The translations under genes and the position numbers were made by a program. The notes beneath the pieces are model-generated. The model worked only from the letters and a program-made list of their open reading frames with translations, did not search any database and was not told the DNA's origin. A stretch of 45,578 nucleotides of DNA from Azolla pinnata (taxonomy: Eukaryota; Streptophyta; Polypodiopsida; Salviniales; Salviniaceae). This document shows positions 34,201 to 45,578 of this stretch, piece by piece. The stretch is from positions 1 through 45,578 of the forward strand of contig JBBBWG010031397.1 of NCBI GenBank assembly GCA_037176905.1, in the 5' to 3' direction. Each line of letters opens with the position of its first letter. Positions within the stretch are counted from its first letter, which is position 1.

Positions 34201-35777
34201 ATATTTAGGAGCAAGAGATAATGTGAGCCATCTACACGGAATTTAAAAGGTATTCTACTTTAGAATAGGGCACTTCACTAATTTTTTGCAAATGTATAAA
34301 ACAGATGATTGGATTGGTAACTCCTACCTCAGGCAGTGCATTCATAGAGGGTTTGGATATTAGAGAAGATTTGGATAAGATTTATTCATTCATGGGAGTT
34401 TGTCCACAACATGAGTAAGCCATACTCTCTTTTCTATTTCAAATTTGTCTCACTCAAGATGACTGTCTTACTCTTTCTTTCTTTTTCTGCAGTCTTCTAT
34501 GGGAGACACTTACAGGGAGGGAACACCTTTTATTTTATGGACGGCTGAAAAATTTGAAAAATGATGCATTATATAAGGTTAGTTGAGAAAATGAAGACAT
34601 CTGAACCCATTGCATCTGATTGAGCATTCCTTTTTCCCTAGCCTTTTAAATACTTGAAGGATTATGAGCCCCAATAGGAAAACATACTAGGAAATCTCAA
34701 TGACCAAGGAACCTACATAAAGAATGCCTGGATATTATAGCGTTTGGGTAAAAGATTTTGAGGGCTGCCTTAATTTGATGTTCATGTTTTGTACGTTCAT
34801 GCCATCCTAGTAACTTGTTCACATGTTTTAAATGAGACAGGCAGTTGATGACGGCCTAAAAAGTGTAAACCTCTTCAATGGGGGTGTGGGTGATAAGCAG
34901 GCAGGGAAGTACAGTGGAGGAATGAAGCGTAGATTAAGTGTCGCAATATCCCTGATTGGAAATCCAAAGGTAACATAGACTTCAATAGGTCGTGCAGTTC
35001 CTAGGAGAATTTCACTGAGACCAATCTCTGTAAGGCTTCAATAGGTAGTGTATATGGATGAGCCTAGCACCGGCCTCGATCCTGCATCAAGAAGCAACCT
35101 TTGGTCTGTTATCAAGGAGGCTAAACAAGATAAAGCTATAATTCTAACAAGTAAAGACTTGGACAATCAAGTTTCTAATGGCAGTCTATAGTATTGGATT
35201 CTAATATAAATGCGTAACCTTATGAATTCATATTATGTAGCACATTCGATGGAGGAAGCTGAAACATTATGTGATCGTGTTGGTATATTTGTCAGTGGGG
35301 AGTTGCAGTGTATTGGCAACTCAAAAGAGGTAACATAATACATGGGCCATATTGGATATGATGGTGGTATACATAATCTCTTAAAGTATCATTGATCCTG
35401 TTATATTATGTGTCTTTTCCAACCATCATTATTGAAAATCAGACATTGCTTGGATGTTTTGGGGTTTTATGCAGTTAAAATCTCGATATGGTGGCTCTTA
35501 TGTCTTCTCCATCACTACAGCTCAACATGAGGAGCAAGTTATTGTAGAAATGGTACAGAAAATCTCTCCAAATGCTAGGAAAGTTTATGGGCTTGCAGGG
35601 ACTCAAAAGTTCGAGTTACCAAAATCGGAGGTGACCATAGCCGATGTTTTCCGTACCGTGGAAAATACGAAAACCAAGTTCAACATCCAAGCATGGGGAT
35701 TAGCAGACACCACCCTGGAGGATGTGTTTATTAAAATTGCCAATGAATCCAACAAGGGCGAAGCAAGGCTGTCATGA
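28288..35777 (+). CDS. ABCA7: ABC transporter A family, ABCA7-like half-size transporter, 981 aa
   Basis: Second plant ABCA half-size transporter, divergent from the ABCA2-like gene. Eighteen exons: 28288-28449, 29318-29702, 29963-30051, 30267-30408, 30497-30616, 30707-30831, 31501-31659, 31753-31915, 32835-32960, 33049-33132, 33203-33570, 33667-33867, 34305-34414, 34493-34577, 34841-34969, 35045-35150, 35241-35329 and 35475-35777. All are GT-AG and sum to 982 codons ending in TGA. The N-terminus is Pro/Ala-rich, then [13 protein letters not shown] and TM1 ([14 protein letters not shown]). A large Cys-containing loop follows, then further TM segments including [19 protein letters not shown] and [15 protein letters not shown]. 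The ATPase domain has [15 protein letters not shown], Walker [10 protein letters not shown] (696-704), [18 protein letters not shown], signature [10 protein letters not shown] (797-806), Walker [14 protein letters not shown] and LTTHSMEE, then [11 protein letters not shown] near the C-terminus. Outside Brassicaceae such genes are usually called ABCA7; exact orthology is inferred. Confidence 0.94.
29025..29165. repeat. Degenerate tandem repeat in ABCA7-like intron 1
   Basis: Two to three diverged copies of about 65 bp, sharing cagcactgatc/caggattgatc, cttgtgatgca and gaagtttccaaatctta-like blocks. Confidence 0.6.
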
Positions 35778-36719
35778 GCTGCAAGGAATTGTGATTCTGG
35801 ACTCGGAGCAAACTCGAATGTATACTACCATCTATCTGAAATTATTTTTACCACCGTGAACATGCCTCAAATTTGGATTTGCCTGATTCTTTTGTAATAA
35901 AAATTCTGACCCTTTACGGCACTGTTTATAATCATCATCAGATTGTTTTCATCAACAAACAGGTGGAAATGCATTCTTTTAGTTGTGTACTGGGCGGCTG
36001 AGTTGATTGATGGCTCCATAGTAGAAGAAGATGTATTGGCTAGAGGAGTATCTCTAGGACGCCAGCTTCTTCTACCAGATGTTTGAACAATGTACTCAGT
36101 GTGGCATTTGGAACGTAGGATCGTATCATTGGTTTGTGAACTAGACTTCGATGGTAGCCTCGATTCTCAATAAATAAGCTTATAACTCTGAAGCCGCTCT
36201 GATTGCCCTTGCAATTGATGACATGGAGTCCAATAATATGAAAACCATACTTATGACAAAACCTCATGTTTGTCCATAGCCAAAATCCCAATACACTATC
36301 TAAAGTTAACGACCGAGCAAATTTAATGAATCGACTCGATTACATTGCTTAAAATTCCCCAACATTACATGTTCCATCCATTGTCCATTACATTCTTGAT
36401 CGTAGTTTATCCACCTTGCTCGGCAACTACACGTGCCCATGATAGGCCTTGTAAACAAAGGAAACCAGCATCTACGAGTGGTTGATGAATTCACACTCAA
36501 AAGAGCCAATGCCGAGACTTGTTTACAGTGTCACTCATACCAAGTAAGCATCATTGCTACGCCTTCCTGCCTATGTACTTCATTGCTACAAGGTTAGCAA
36601 GATGCAGTTCCAAAGTTAAAAAAAAAAAGGTTTGGAAATATTAGGTACAAGTAGTTCAGTTGTCCAATTACATACTACTCACAAATTTGAACATCCCATA
36701 GGAATCCCTCGAGCAAAAC
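35778..36719. other. Convergent 3' region between ABCA7-like and golgin candidate genes
   Basis: Both neighbours end here on opposite strands. A polyadenylation-type AATAAA lies at 35896-35901 for the plus-strand gene. Open frames on the minus strand (36040-36291, 36306-36509) are short and match nothing I recognise. The rest is probably 3' UTR and spacer. Confidence 0.6.
35896..35901 (+). terminator. Polyadenylation signal AATAAA of the ABCA7-like gene
   Basis: Perfect hexamer 119 bp after the stop codon, in a T-rich context. Cleavage would be expected shortly downstream. Confidence 0.6.
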
Positions 36720-39700
36720 TTAGAGCAGATTTGTGAGGTTAGATACCTCATTTATTTGACTTAGATTTTTGGGTAAACCCATCTCATCTAATCTGCCTCT
36801 TTGAGAGGCTTTTGAATTCATAAACAAGATAAACAAGACCCACAAATGCAGGCTTACAATATATACAACCGCCAAACCTTGCGCCCAACGATGCCTCCGG
36901 AGATAAGACACCCCAACAGAGAAAACTGAATTCAATTGGCCAAGCAAAGGTGACAAAGACGAGCTGACTGTAGTACTAACCCTTGACAATGACTCTGGAT
37001 GATAATACAAAGCCGACTTTCCCTTAGGGCCATACAGCCTCCTCCGTCCATCTTCCATATCACTATAATTAATATCCACAACCAGGTTCTTTCTAGCTCC
37101 CTTGTTGGCAGTTCGACATGAAGCTATTGCTTCCTCTTCTTTGATTGCACTTGAGATAGCCTGTAAATTACAGTGCGTTTTCAGCAATTATAAGACTCAT
37201 GCAACTTGAAAACGCACTGAAAAAAAACCCTGGTAAATCTTAAAAACACTGTCCACTTTATTTCCCTGTTCTCCCAGATCATAAAGAGCAGGGCAGAATC
37301 AGATGAGCTCCCTCACACAGGCATGTACAAGAGGAACGCACACATATTCAAACTCGGATATGACTTCATAATGAGTAGGCCCTAGCAAAAATGATTTATC
37401 AAAGAAAAATGAAGGAAAAGGAAGAGCACCATGGGTTCATCTATAAGGGTACCACAAGAGAGAAACACGTTTGGTGACTTCACAAGTATTCCAAGTGGGG
37501 AGGTGCAGATCAAGGAAATATTCATAAATAGATCATGGTATCCCAGAAGCTTATCCATCTGTGCATATTATCATTCCATCCATTCCTAGTGGCTGTATCA
37601 TTTGTTTACTACAATCACACTCGGATCTTCTGCTATAGACAACCTTTTTTTATTCCCCTGTTTTTCTGTCTTTCAGTCTGATTGTGCAGGCCTTACCCAG
37701 TGAATTTTAAGAGGCAAACTTTTAGCCAAACCGGTGGCTCAATTGGTGTTTTACAGCCCTTCTCAAGTTCTAAGGGCCGATTTCACAAAGCTCCACAGGG
37801 AAATAGTGAATCTAGAGACAATCCTTTTTTTTTCTTCAAAAATTATCATACAATGAGCTTCACAACCAATAATAACCATTCTTTAGATGGGCCAGAATAG
37901 CAGAGAAATGCCTTTTACTTTAAACGGGATTCAGTTATTCTTCCAATAATAAAGTTTTTATCGCAAAAATTAACAAAACATCACCTCAAGCCGGATCAGA
38001 AGGGTAGCCTTCTCTGTAGCCAGAGCTTCCACCTGAAATTGAACAAGGTAAGTTCAAGTCCACAATCTTGATTTTTAAAACAATGAAACACATTTGTATC
38101 TACCTGTGCCTGTTTTTGAATAATATGGTCTGTCAATTGTGCAAGATGCGCTTCAAACTCAACTTCTGTTTGCGTTGGTACATGTCGAGTATGCTTCAAG
38201 CTATTTATCTTTACTTCAAGATCCTTTACCTGCAATTTGCTATATAGTCTAAAGAACTTATATCCCGCAAATATCTACACTGTTCAAACAGTATACCACA
38301 TCTTAAGCATCTCTGTTCTTATGTATTTGTACTTAGAGCCTGCAAATTCGCAGGAAGGGCTATGTCGAGGAGAAACTAATCAGTAAAGGAAGACTGCTCA
38401 AAGAAGAACTTACAATCATGCATGCAACAGTTTGGAACAGAATGACAAGGACGTCCTGCACAGCCAGATGTGCGTTTCCGATTTTTAATAGTGGCAACTA
38501 ACCTATATGTCCTCTGTTATCTACTTTTTACTGGCAGTAGCTAGTATGGATTGTGCATGGTTAGTACTACTGAAAATCACTGTATATGAATTCCAGTCAT
38601 TTAAATTCTATATGTGCTTGAGTCATCCGTCTAACTATTACACACAAATAGCATATATGCATTAAAATTACCCATCCTAAATCAAAGAATAGAACATCTG
38701 CAATTCCTCCCTGTTAAGCATAGAAAATTTGTGGATATTGACATGCAATAATACCTGGATTTGAATAGCTTGAATTCTTTTCCATAGATCTGACTGTTCC
38801 TTCTCAAACGAATAATCGTCATATTTATGACTTCTGGCAACAAACAACTACACATGAACGAGATATGTAAGGTTTTATTACATTCTCATTACTCAATCAT
38901 GAATCATGAAAGCAAAACCATTTTCACCATTACCTCTTCTTTGCTATGATCCTTCAGATTGCAGATTTTAGCAAGTTTTCGTTCCAACTCTAAAAAGTTA
39001 TATAGCAGAAATTGAATAAGACCTTCTATAGTTATGTAGCATCGATTAGTTAAGACCTATTGACAACACAACGATCTATCAAAATTCCAATCGGAATACA
39101 TATGATACCATTGATTTGCAGACTTACATGACATCAAAATCCAATCAAAATACACATGATACCATTGATTCGCAGACTTACATGACATTGTTCATTTCCA
39201 AACAATTATAAATTGGTAACATTCGCGGTCCCTATTGGAAACAGTCCAAAGTGCATGCGAAACAGAGAATTCAAGCCGTTTACACTTCTAATATATAGCA
39301 AGGTACAAGACCCGCCAAACTTTTTGTTTGAATGGTCATCAATCTACACTTTAATATGGATTTTTGGAGGAGCATGTACCTGCTTTAGTGGATTCTTTAT
39401 CTTCAATCACGCTTTTAATCTTAAGGACCTGAGAAATCTGCAAATTGAGACAAATGCAAGAATTCACTTTTAAACCCTATGTGATACTCTGCAAGAATAT
39501 AAGAAACCATTGCGGGTTTCCACAGTCAAACACCGTTAAGATTATGCTTTTGCTTTTACAAGGACAGACCTAAAGCATGTATTACATTAGAAAAGCAGGA
39601 ACTACCTGTTCTTCAAGATCCCATTGTAGCGCTCCTAAAGACTTTGCAATTTCAGCATTTTGATTCTGCAATTGTTCATGAGTACAAACCTTAACTACAT

Positions 39701-42141
39701 AGCTGCGAAAATATGAACAGTATATCTTCTTTCCTGGAAAGCTTATATGTTCAAGAATCTACAAACGTACGGCACAAAGGTACTGCCAACTAGATCGTGT
39801 ATTAGATGGCATCTATGGAATCTGTCACATGAGAGACCATCATATAATATCAATAAAAATATCATACCTCTAATTCAGATTCTCTTGCCATTGCTTTCAT
39901 TCTAGTTGAATTATGCGACTTCTTCTCCAATTCTAATGCCTGCTGAAGTTCTCTAACAGTGAAATGTAGTTGAGCAGCCTGCAATGAATCGAAGTGAAAT
40001 GATGCAATTACAAATGCACAGTTATCTCATGAGTTTTGGACTAAGTCAGAATATTTACAAGAACTTAGAGAAAAAAATATATACATCTCGCTCCTGCTGC
40101 TCTTCACGCTCAGCTGATATGCGTTCAAGCATAGTAAGCTCCTTCTCTAGTTTCTCCACGAGAAGCTTGCGCTCATTGATGGTTGAACGAGCAGCTGTAG
40201 CCCTCAAGTCAGCTGCCTCTTTTCTTCTTGCTATTCTTTGTTTCTGAGCCAATTTCTTCCTTCTCATCTCATCCTCCGAATCTGTATCTTTATCAGATTC
40301 AGAATCAGTCATCGAATCAGTGCCACGGCTATCAACATCTGATTCCAGAGTTCTGGATTTTGATCTAGACTCCTTCACAGATGATTCTCTGTCCTCAGCA
40401 ATAAGCTTATCGTGAAGTAGCCTTTCTTCACCTTCATCTAGAAGCCGCATGGGAGATTCCCCATGCTGCTTCAAGATATTAGGCACCTCAGATACATCGA
40501 GGAATTCTATTTGGGACAACATGTTTGCATCATTCACATGACTTGACACTACTAGATCTTTACCGTGATGTTCTTTCTCCTTATAGTGTTTAACAACATT
40601 TTCTTCAATCATCTGCAGGATAGGTTGCTTTTTTTGTATTTCTGATGGTACTATTGTAGCTTCACCATTTTCAACTGAAGCTTGATCCATACCTATCTCT
40701 GGAATCTCTTTCGATTCTATAAGGTTGACCACCTTCTCAGAATCAGTGCTTTCCATTTCCATTTGATGTCCATTTAAATGGATATTATTATCCGTTCTAG
40801 AGTTCGGGTCTCCAAGCACTCCTGAATCTCTGGTAATTCTAGTTAAATCAACCTCCAAGCGTTTCTTAACGCTATCATCTCTAAACCTTCCAGAATAGGT
40901 AGGTTTGATAGACTCCACTGAGTCAGACAAGGCCAGGGATGAACCTGGTGTAGGATGATCTGGTTGCAAAATACCCTTTGGCAACAAACTTCCATTCAGT
41001 GGAAGGTTGCGCCTTCCAAGATTGCGTGGATTTGATGGTAACTTTGACGATCTGCCTTTGCTGAATCCAATACTACCAGAGTCTGAGCTGCCAACACTAC
41101 TTGCTAGAGCTGGAGACAAAATGTCATGTGTATTTGGCGAAGACAAGAGATTAGTCCAGTCATCTTTGTGAATATTATTCAAATTCTCTACACTCTGGGA
41201 TGGGAAAGTTTCCTGTTTTATCTTCAGTGGATTTGGATCTTTCTTTTTAGGTTTTTGACTACCATTTATTCCTCCAACTGCATTATCTGGCTTTTTGGAA
41301 AACTTCGAAATTGCTGTAGGTGTTGCTCCAGAACCTGGTCCTAATGCATGATAAGTTGGAGTAAATTTCCTATCTAGGTATTGATTATCAGAAGCATGCT
41401 TCGCCTTTAAATTTGGAGTTTCTTCACTTCTATCTGGGACGAAAATACTGCTCTGCTTATCAGATTTACCCAGTGATTCAGCTGCTTGTTGGTCAATCTG
41501 TAATAAAGCATGGGAACCTCAGATACATGACTGCATTTTGTAACTTCCATTGTATTCATTTCATTAGAGAGGAACAATATCAGCTGACTATTTTACAAGA
41601 TTCACTTTTAACAAAACATGTATCCAGTAATTGGAGCATGCATATTAATGAACAATAGGATTTTGAGGTTCAATCAGTTTTAGACATGATCACAGTTCTT
41701 AATTTAGGCACACCAATCCAAAACAATTGTCTTGATCAAAAAACCTCAGAAATAATTTTCATGCTCATCTATTTGTGTAAGAGCATGCTAAGATCAGTTT
41801 GATTCTTTCCATCATTGGGGACCACTCTGATACACGGGTTGCCGCCTCCAATAGAAACCTCCATGATGGTTGTCCTCACTATCAGGCCTTTAATCTAACA
41901 TGGCATCATCTAACATATCACAGTTGCACCTTTGACCGTTTTGAAGAGCCAATCTTAAAATTTTCGTCTAGATAGATGTAACCTATGGTTTGCAAAGCTA
42001 CCAAGACGCGTTTGCGTTGATAGTGATAGCTTTCTGTTCAAGACAATATGGATCAACCACTGAGGATGCAAGGATCGGCATATTCACCTGCTGAAGGAAT
42101 TGCTCGGCTTCCTTGAGTTTGGAGGAGAACCAAGCGGCCAT
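36720..42141 (-). CDS. GC2: Golgin candidate 2, golgin-84-like Golgi coiled-coil tether, 819 aa
   Basis: Tail-anchored coiled-coil protein of Golgi membranes that tethers vesicles and helps keep Golgi structure (family knowledge). Ten exons: 42088-42141, 40085-41497, 39868-39978, 39606-39665, 39380-39437, 38934-38989, 38755-38847, 38104-38229, 37985-38032 and 36720-37160; sum 820 codons including TAA, all GT-AG. The N-terminus MAAWFSSKLKEAEQFLQQ then IDQQAAESL matches the golgin candidate 2 type. A long, Ser/Lys/Asp-rich disordered part follows to about residue 400. Charged coiled-coil runs from LAQKQRIARRKEAADL and MLERISAEREEQQ through all middle exons. HLAQLTDHIIQKQAQVEAL is highly conserved in plant golgin-84. 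The C-terminal exon has LGQLNSVFSVGVSYLRR, then one membrane span (AVVYIVSLHLWVLFILFM) and a short lumenal tail. Conservation is low in the N-terminal half, as expected. Confidence 0.93.
39080..39187. repeat. 55-bp tandem duplication in a GC2 intron
   Basis: Two imperfect copies sharing atgataccattgatt(t/c)gcag and acttacatgacat, between the exons at 38934-38989 and 39380-39437. No coding potential. Confidence 0.8.
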
Positions 42142-42407
42142 GGTGCGTTGATGTGCTCAGATCTGTCATAAGAAAGAAGGAGAGGCAGGAACATAGGGTT
42201 GGGTTATTCGTATGCATCCATTTTCACATGGCGATGGCGTTGATCTCGGAAAGGTCCAACTTTGGGGGGCGATCCCGACGGATTGAAGCAGAAGCAGACG
42301 GGAATCATTCGCTCTGCGCGACTCTGCACTCTCTTCTGTCTGTGCGTGTTATGGAGAACGAGAAATTCAAGACAAGGGAAGTTTGCTGTTATTTACTAAA
42401 ATGCCCC

Positions 42408-42415
42408 TTTATATA
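42408..42415 (-). promoter_or_regulatory. Putative TATA box of the GC2 gene
   Basis: The minus strand reads TATATAAAGGGG about 270 bp upstream of the start codon. Initiation near 42380 would give a leader of roughly 240 nt. Inferred from motif and position only. Confidence 0.45.
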
Positions 42416-42451
42416 CAATCTTCTTCTGAATATCTTCATTGTTTGAGCATA

Positions 42452-42873
42452 GCTGGGGTTTGCAGCTAGGGGCTAGGGTTAGGGTTAGCCTGGGATTAGA
42501 GCTTGGGCTAGGATTAGGGTTAGCCTGGGATTAGAGCTTGGGCTAGGATTAGGGTTAGTACAGGGATAATATCAGAGTTGGGATAGGGATAAGATTAGTT
42601 TTAGGGTTAGGGTCAAGTCAATGTTAGGGTTAGGATTAGGATTAGGATAATGTTAGGGTTAAGGTCATGTTGTGGTTAGAGCTTGGGGTAGGATTAGGGG
42701 TTAGGGTCGTGACAGCCTTAGGGTTTAGGTTTGGACTAGGATATTAAGGTTAAGAATTGGGTTAGTGTTAGGGTTAGGCTTAAGCTTAGGGTGTGATCTT
42801 GGGCTAGAAATAGTGTTAGGGTTAGAGTTAGGATGACGCTAGGTTTTTTGGTCTTGTAGGGCTAGGGTTAGAC
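42452..42873. repeat. Interstitial telomere-like block, degenerate TTAGGG/TTTAGGG repeats
   Basis: Over 420 bp in which (a)gggtta, gggatta, ggatta and gggcta units recur continuously, all in the same orientation. A 35-bp higher-order unit (agggttagcctgggattaga then gcttgggctaggatt) occurs twice near 42480-42550. Hexamers of TTAGGG type are more frequent than the canonical plant heptamer TTTAGGG. Confidence 0.88.
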
Positions 42874-44063
42874 ATGTCTAGTAGTTCACATAAAACTACA
42901 TCTCCTCAACTGAACACATGTTCATACATTTCGATCATTCCTACACCTCTACAGACATATCCGACTCATAAATCTAAACTTACATCCATAAACAAGCTTG
43001 ACATTAGGCATGCACAATGGCCATCCAAACACATGAGAATCACTATTCTCACTAAGTACCAAAACTTGAATTCATGACTCCATATTTATGAATTCATACA
43101 ACCGAGTGCTTGATTCAATACATGGCAACATCTAGATTGATGGACTGTGAACAGATTCGGTCCACGGAAACTGGATCAGATGCCATTGACGGATCATGGT
43201 AATCATTTGTGCATGTAAAGAGGTATGGGTGGAGCAAGACCCGAACAGCTGCCTGCTTGAGTGTGACCGGCATACACTCTTTGATTCAATCGAATTGTAA
43301 GGTGGTAAAGTGGCGCAAATCGCTTGATTTGTTGTCCGCTTTCAGAAGTAATATAGAATTATCAATCAAGAATACAACAATGACACATGATAATTTGCCA
43401 CTATAATTGACTGCATTTTTCACTCATATACAAGATTGAAGATTGCAAGATTGAAGATTACAACAAGCATGAGATACAACTGAAAACGTTACGTCAAGTT
43501 TTCATGCTTTCTCTCATCCTTTGGTCATAGTTATATGGGAACTGAGGTGTGCGATTGTTAACAAAGGGTTAATAATTTTATTGACTTCAGTATAACAAAT
43601 TGTTCTCAGGAGAGATGATGTCAGTACAAAACCCAAATTGTGTAGGCATGATTTCATTTGGATGGAAGCAAGTTCGCTGTTTTGGTAGGTGTTGCCTTAT
43701 AATTCATAGGAAGGGTACCCAATATAATGAAACCAAACCAATGATTTTATTCTAGTGGATATCAGGCAACTGAGGCGATTGTTGGTTGATGTGCAAGGAA
43801 TGAGACACTGGGAAATATCTCATTTTTCTAAGAACATATCTTCTTTTAAGCTATTCTACAGATCCTGTTCTAGAAAGTACAGAAGGAGTACAAACGATAA
43901 GAAATTGAAGCAAGCATGTGAAATAAACTCACATAACGCATAAGAAAATGAGGTGGCTAGTATCCGAGGGCAAGGTTATCGACTTGATCTTCACAATTTG
44001 AATGACTGACTGACTTCCTGCCCTCTTCAAAAAGCGTTGCTTTGTCCCTCTCTCTCTTAAGAC

Positions 44064-45476
44064 CTACGCCCAAAGTGCAAGTGCTGACATGGATGCTGAT
44101 CCAAGTAAAAGAGAGATGTAAGATAGTGTTTGTGAAATGCGGTTATATCGAACTCTTCGGCTTAGAAAATCCGCAGCTATAAGATCTACCAAAGCCATAT
44201 AAATGAGAATCCCTGCCGATACTGCATCAAAGATTCCTTCCACTATGAGAGCTACTGGTGAATTGGCGTTATATCGTGATGAGATCCCGATACCCACAGC
44301 AATGCCCAGCGGTGTTGTTAATGTAAAGCAAACCGCCATCAACACTGTCAACAGTGACTTGAACCCTGCCTATTAAAAATTACCAGATTTATAGATGACT
44401 AAACAAAGTGTTATAATGGAAACCTCAAAAATATTCTAATGGATGTTCTCTAAAGGCTAGCCCAACTACCCCATGCCTAGCCTCGAAAGAGGAAAATAAG
44501 AGATAATTCAGTTCTTCTCCAGATGAGATTGACAAAGGCCATTTCGGAGAATAACATAAACATAGGGCTATTTCCACAGACAAAGAAATTAGTCATGCAT
44601 ATTCCAGAAAAAAGTACCTGCGATATACAGCCTCCGAGAGCAAAACCCTCAAAAAACTGATGAAATGCTAGAGCTGCAAAGAGTGGTCGGATGGTACATG
44701 GACTATCCGAGACTCCTAAAGAAATGCCAATGATAATTGAATGTGTTACAATGCCGAGCTCTAATACCTGCACTGTCCTTTTCCATAAGCAACTATAGAC
44801 CGCATATCATGTTTATGAAGTAACTATTTAAAGGGTTTCGGAAAAAGGAATTTACCTGAGAAACCATCATATGCCTGATATGGGAAGAAACACGATCAGA
44901 AGATGATCTCTGAAATGACCCATGCTGATGTTCATGATGGCTAGGCATATCGTGAGTATGAGATGCAGCATGTGCTCGGATTCCAACAATGTGCATTTGA
45001 TCATTCTCAGAATGGACATCCTTCTCAGCTGCAATCTCGGTGGTAGGTCCATCCGAAAGATCTGTGGGTTGAATAACATCTTCAAATTGTTCTTTTGCAT
45101 GTTTTCTCTCATAGTACTCTGTGCCCACCACATCAACCATAAGTGTTCCTAGTGCTGCCAGCATGGCAATGCATCCCGAAAATGGAAATTTTGTCCAGGG
45201 GAAGTCAGGTAGACAACTATCTGTTAAGGATTCAGTTGCGTCAGGTAGCATGTGCACAAACCCCGTCGCTAATATTACTCCTGCTGCAAATGCTTTGGCA
45301 ACCATAAAGTAGGGACCATCCGTTTTAAAAAGAGCTAATCTTCTTCCTAAGAGGGGTAGTGTCACTCCACATGCACCCGTAATCAGAATTCCTGCAATAG
45401 CTCCCAACTTCAAATGCAACGATACCCCTGCATCTCTACAACTTGAGTCATTCTGACTCCCACAGCTAGCTGACAT
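44064..45476 (-). CDS. ZIP family zinc/iron transporter, 358 aa
   Basis: Imports zinc or other divalent metals into the cytosol across the plasma or an internal membrane. Three exons: 44856-45476, 44618-44767 and 44064-44369, all GT-AG, 359 codons with TAG. Membrane segments: TM1 ([19 protein letters not shown]), TM2 ([20 protein letters not shown]) and TM3 ([20 protein letters not shown]). The cytosolic loop is His-rich ([19 protein letters not shown]). TM4 has the metal-pathway His in [13 protein letters not shown] and TM5 has [12 protein letters not shown], the family signature. TM6-TM8 end in [12 protein letters not shown], the usual C-terminus. The N-terminus ([17 protein letters not shown]) lacks the cleaved signal peptide of many ZIPs but resembles signal-less members such as ZIP6. 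I cannot assign a numbered orthologue. A GA/CT tract lies directly upstream and the promoter runs off the window. Confidence 0.93.
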
Positions 45477-45497
45477 AGTGTTTCCTGCCCAATCTGC

Positions 45498-45500
<3 letters not shown>

Positions 45501-45545
<45 letters not shown>

Positions 45546-45571
45546 AAACTACTCTCTCTCTCTAAAACTAC
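45501..45571. repeat. (CT)n microsatellite upstream of ZIP
   Basis: About 21 CT units, then two ctctctctaaaactact units, ending at the window edge. In the sense of the ZIP gene it is a GA tract about 25 bp upstream of the start codon, probably in the 5' leader. Confidence 0.93.
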
Positions 45572-45578
45572 TCCCAAG

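Larger units (their letters stand above)
42142..44063. other. Intergenic region between GC2 start and ZIP 3' end
   Basis: Contains the GC2 leader and promoter (42142-42450), then a TTAGGG-like repeat block (42452-42873). About 1.2 kb of AT-rich DNA follows with no gene I recognise; it should include the ZIP 3' UTR near 44000. Confidence 0.6.

Noticed and set aside
36040-36509. Two short minus-strand frames downstream of ABCA7-like
   Set aside because: No homology recognised; they lie between two convergent gene ends where 3' UTRs are expected.

Overview
This is nuclear DNA from a flowering plant. It holds eight spliced protein genes with GT-AG introns, plant-only families (chlorophyllase, fasciclin-like arabinogalactan protein, ABCA half-size transporters, golgin candidate), a plant-type U1 snRNA gene with an upstream sequence element and TATA box, and many GA/CT, CTT and ATGT microsatellites. 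First exons are GC-rich and later ones AT-rich, which would suit a monocot or early-diverging angiosperm, but I cannot name the species. No virus, prophage, CRISPR array or recognisable full-length transposon is visible.

Layout, left to right. (1) 1-3590, minus: SAL1-type 3'(2'),5'-bisphosphate nucleotidase, with its last exons beyond the left edge. (2) 4842-5071, plus: a U1 snRNA gene with its promoter. (3) 7459-9021, minus: a two-domain fasciclin-like arabinogalactan protein of the FLA15-18 group. (4) 10296-15566, minus: a ten-exon alpha/beta hydrolase of 348 aa, probably plastidial, whose large first intron contains an assembly gap. (5) 17415-19520, minus: two-exon chlorophyllase. (6) 20553-26641, minus: ABCA2-like transporter, 16 exons, 963 aa. 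(7) 28288-35777, plus: ABCA7-like transporter, 18 exons, 981 aa. Genes 6 and 7 are divergent paralogues separated by 1.65 kb. (8) 36720-42141, minus: golgin candidate 2 / golgin-84-like Golgi tether, 10 exons, 819 aa. (9) 44064-45476, minus: ZIP family zinc/iron transporter, 3 exons, 358 aa.

Exon models were built by hand. Each junction was placed on a splice dinucleotide, and the reading frame was checked by summing exon lengths; every complete model except FLA gives an exact multiple of three from ATG to stop. Two introns only work with a GC donor (ABCA2-like last intron; alpha/beta hydrolase intron 1).

The genes form no pathway. They are an ordinary set of neighbouring plant genes, and the only clear local relationship is the head-to-head ABCA pair, which resembles the ABCA2/ABCA3-7 neighbourhood of Arabidopsis chromosome 3. 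The rest is intergenic or intronic DNA rich in simple repeats and small tandem duplications, including a degenerate TTAGGG-like block at 42452-42873. I found no convincing novel system. The items most worth a second look are the U1 variant, the ABCA promoter region, the GC-AG introns, coding microsatellites in FLA and SAL1, and the G/C-flanked gap.
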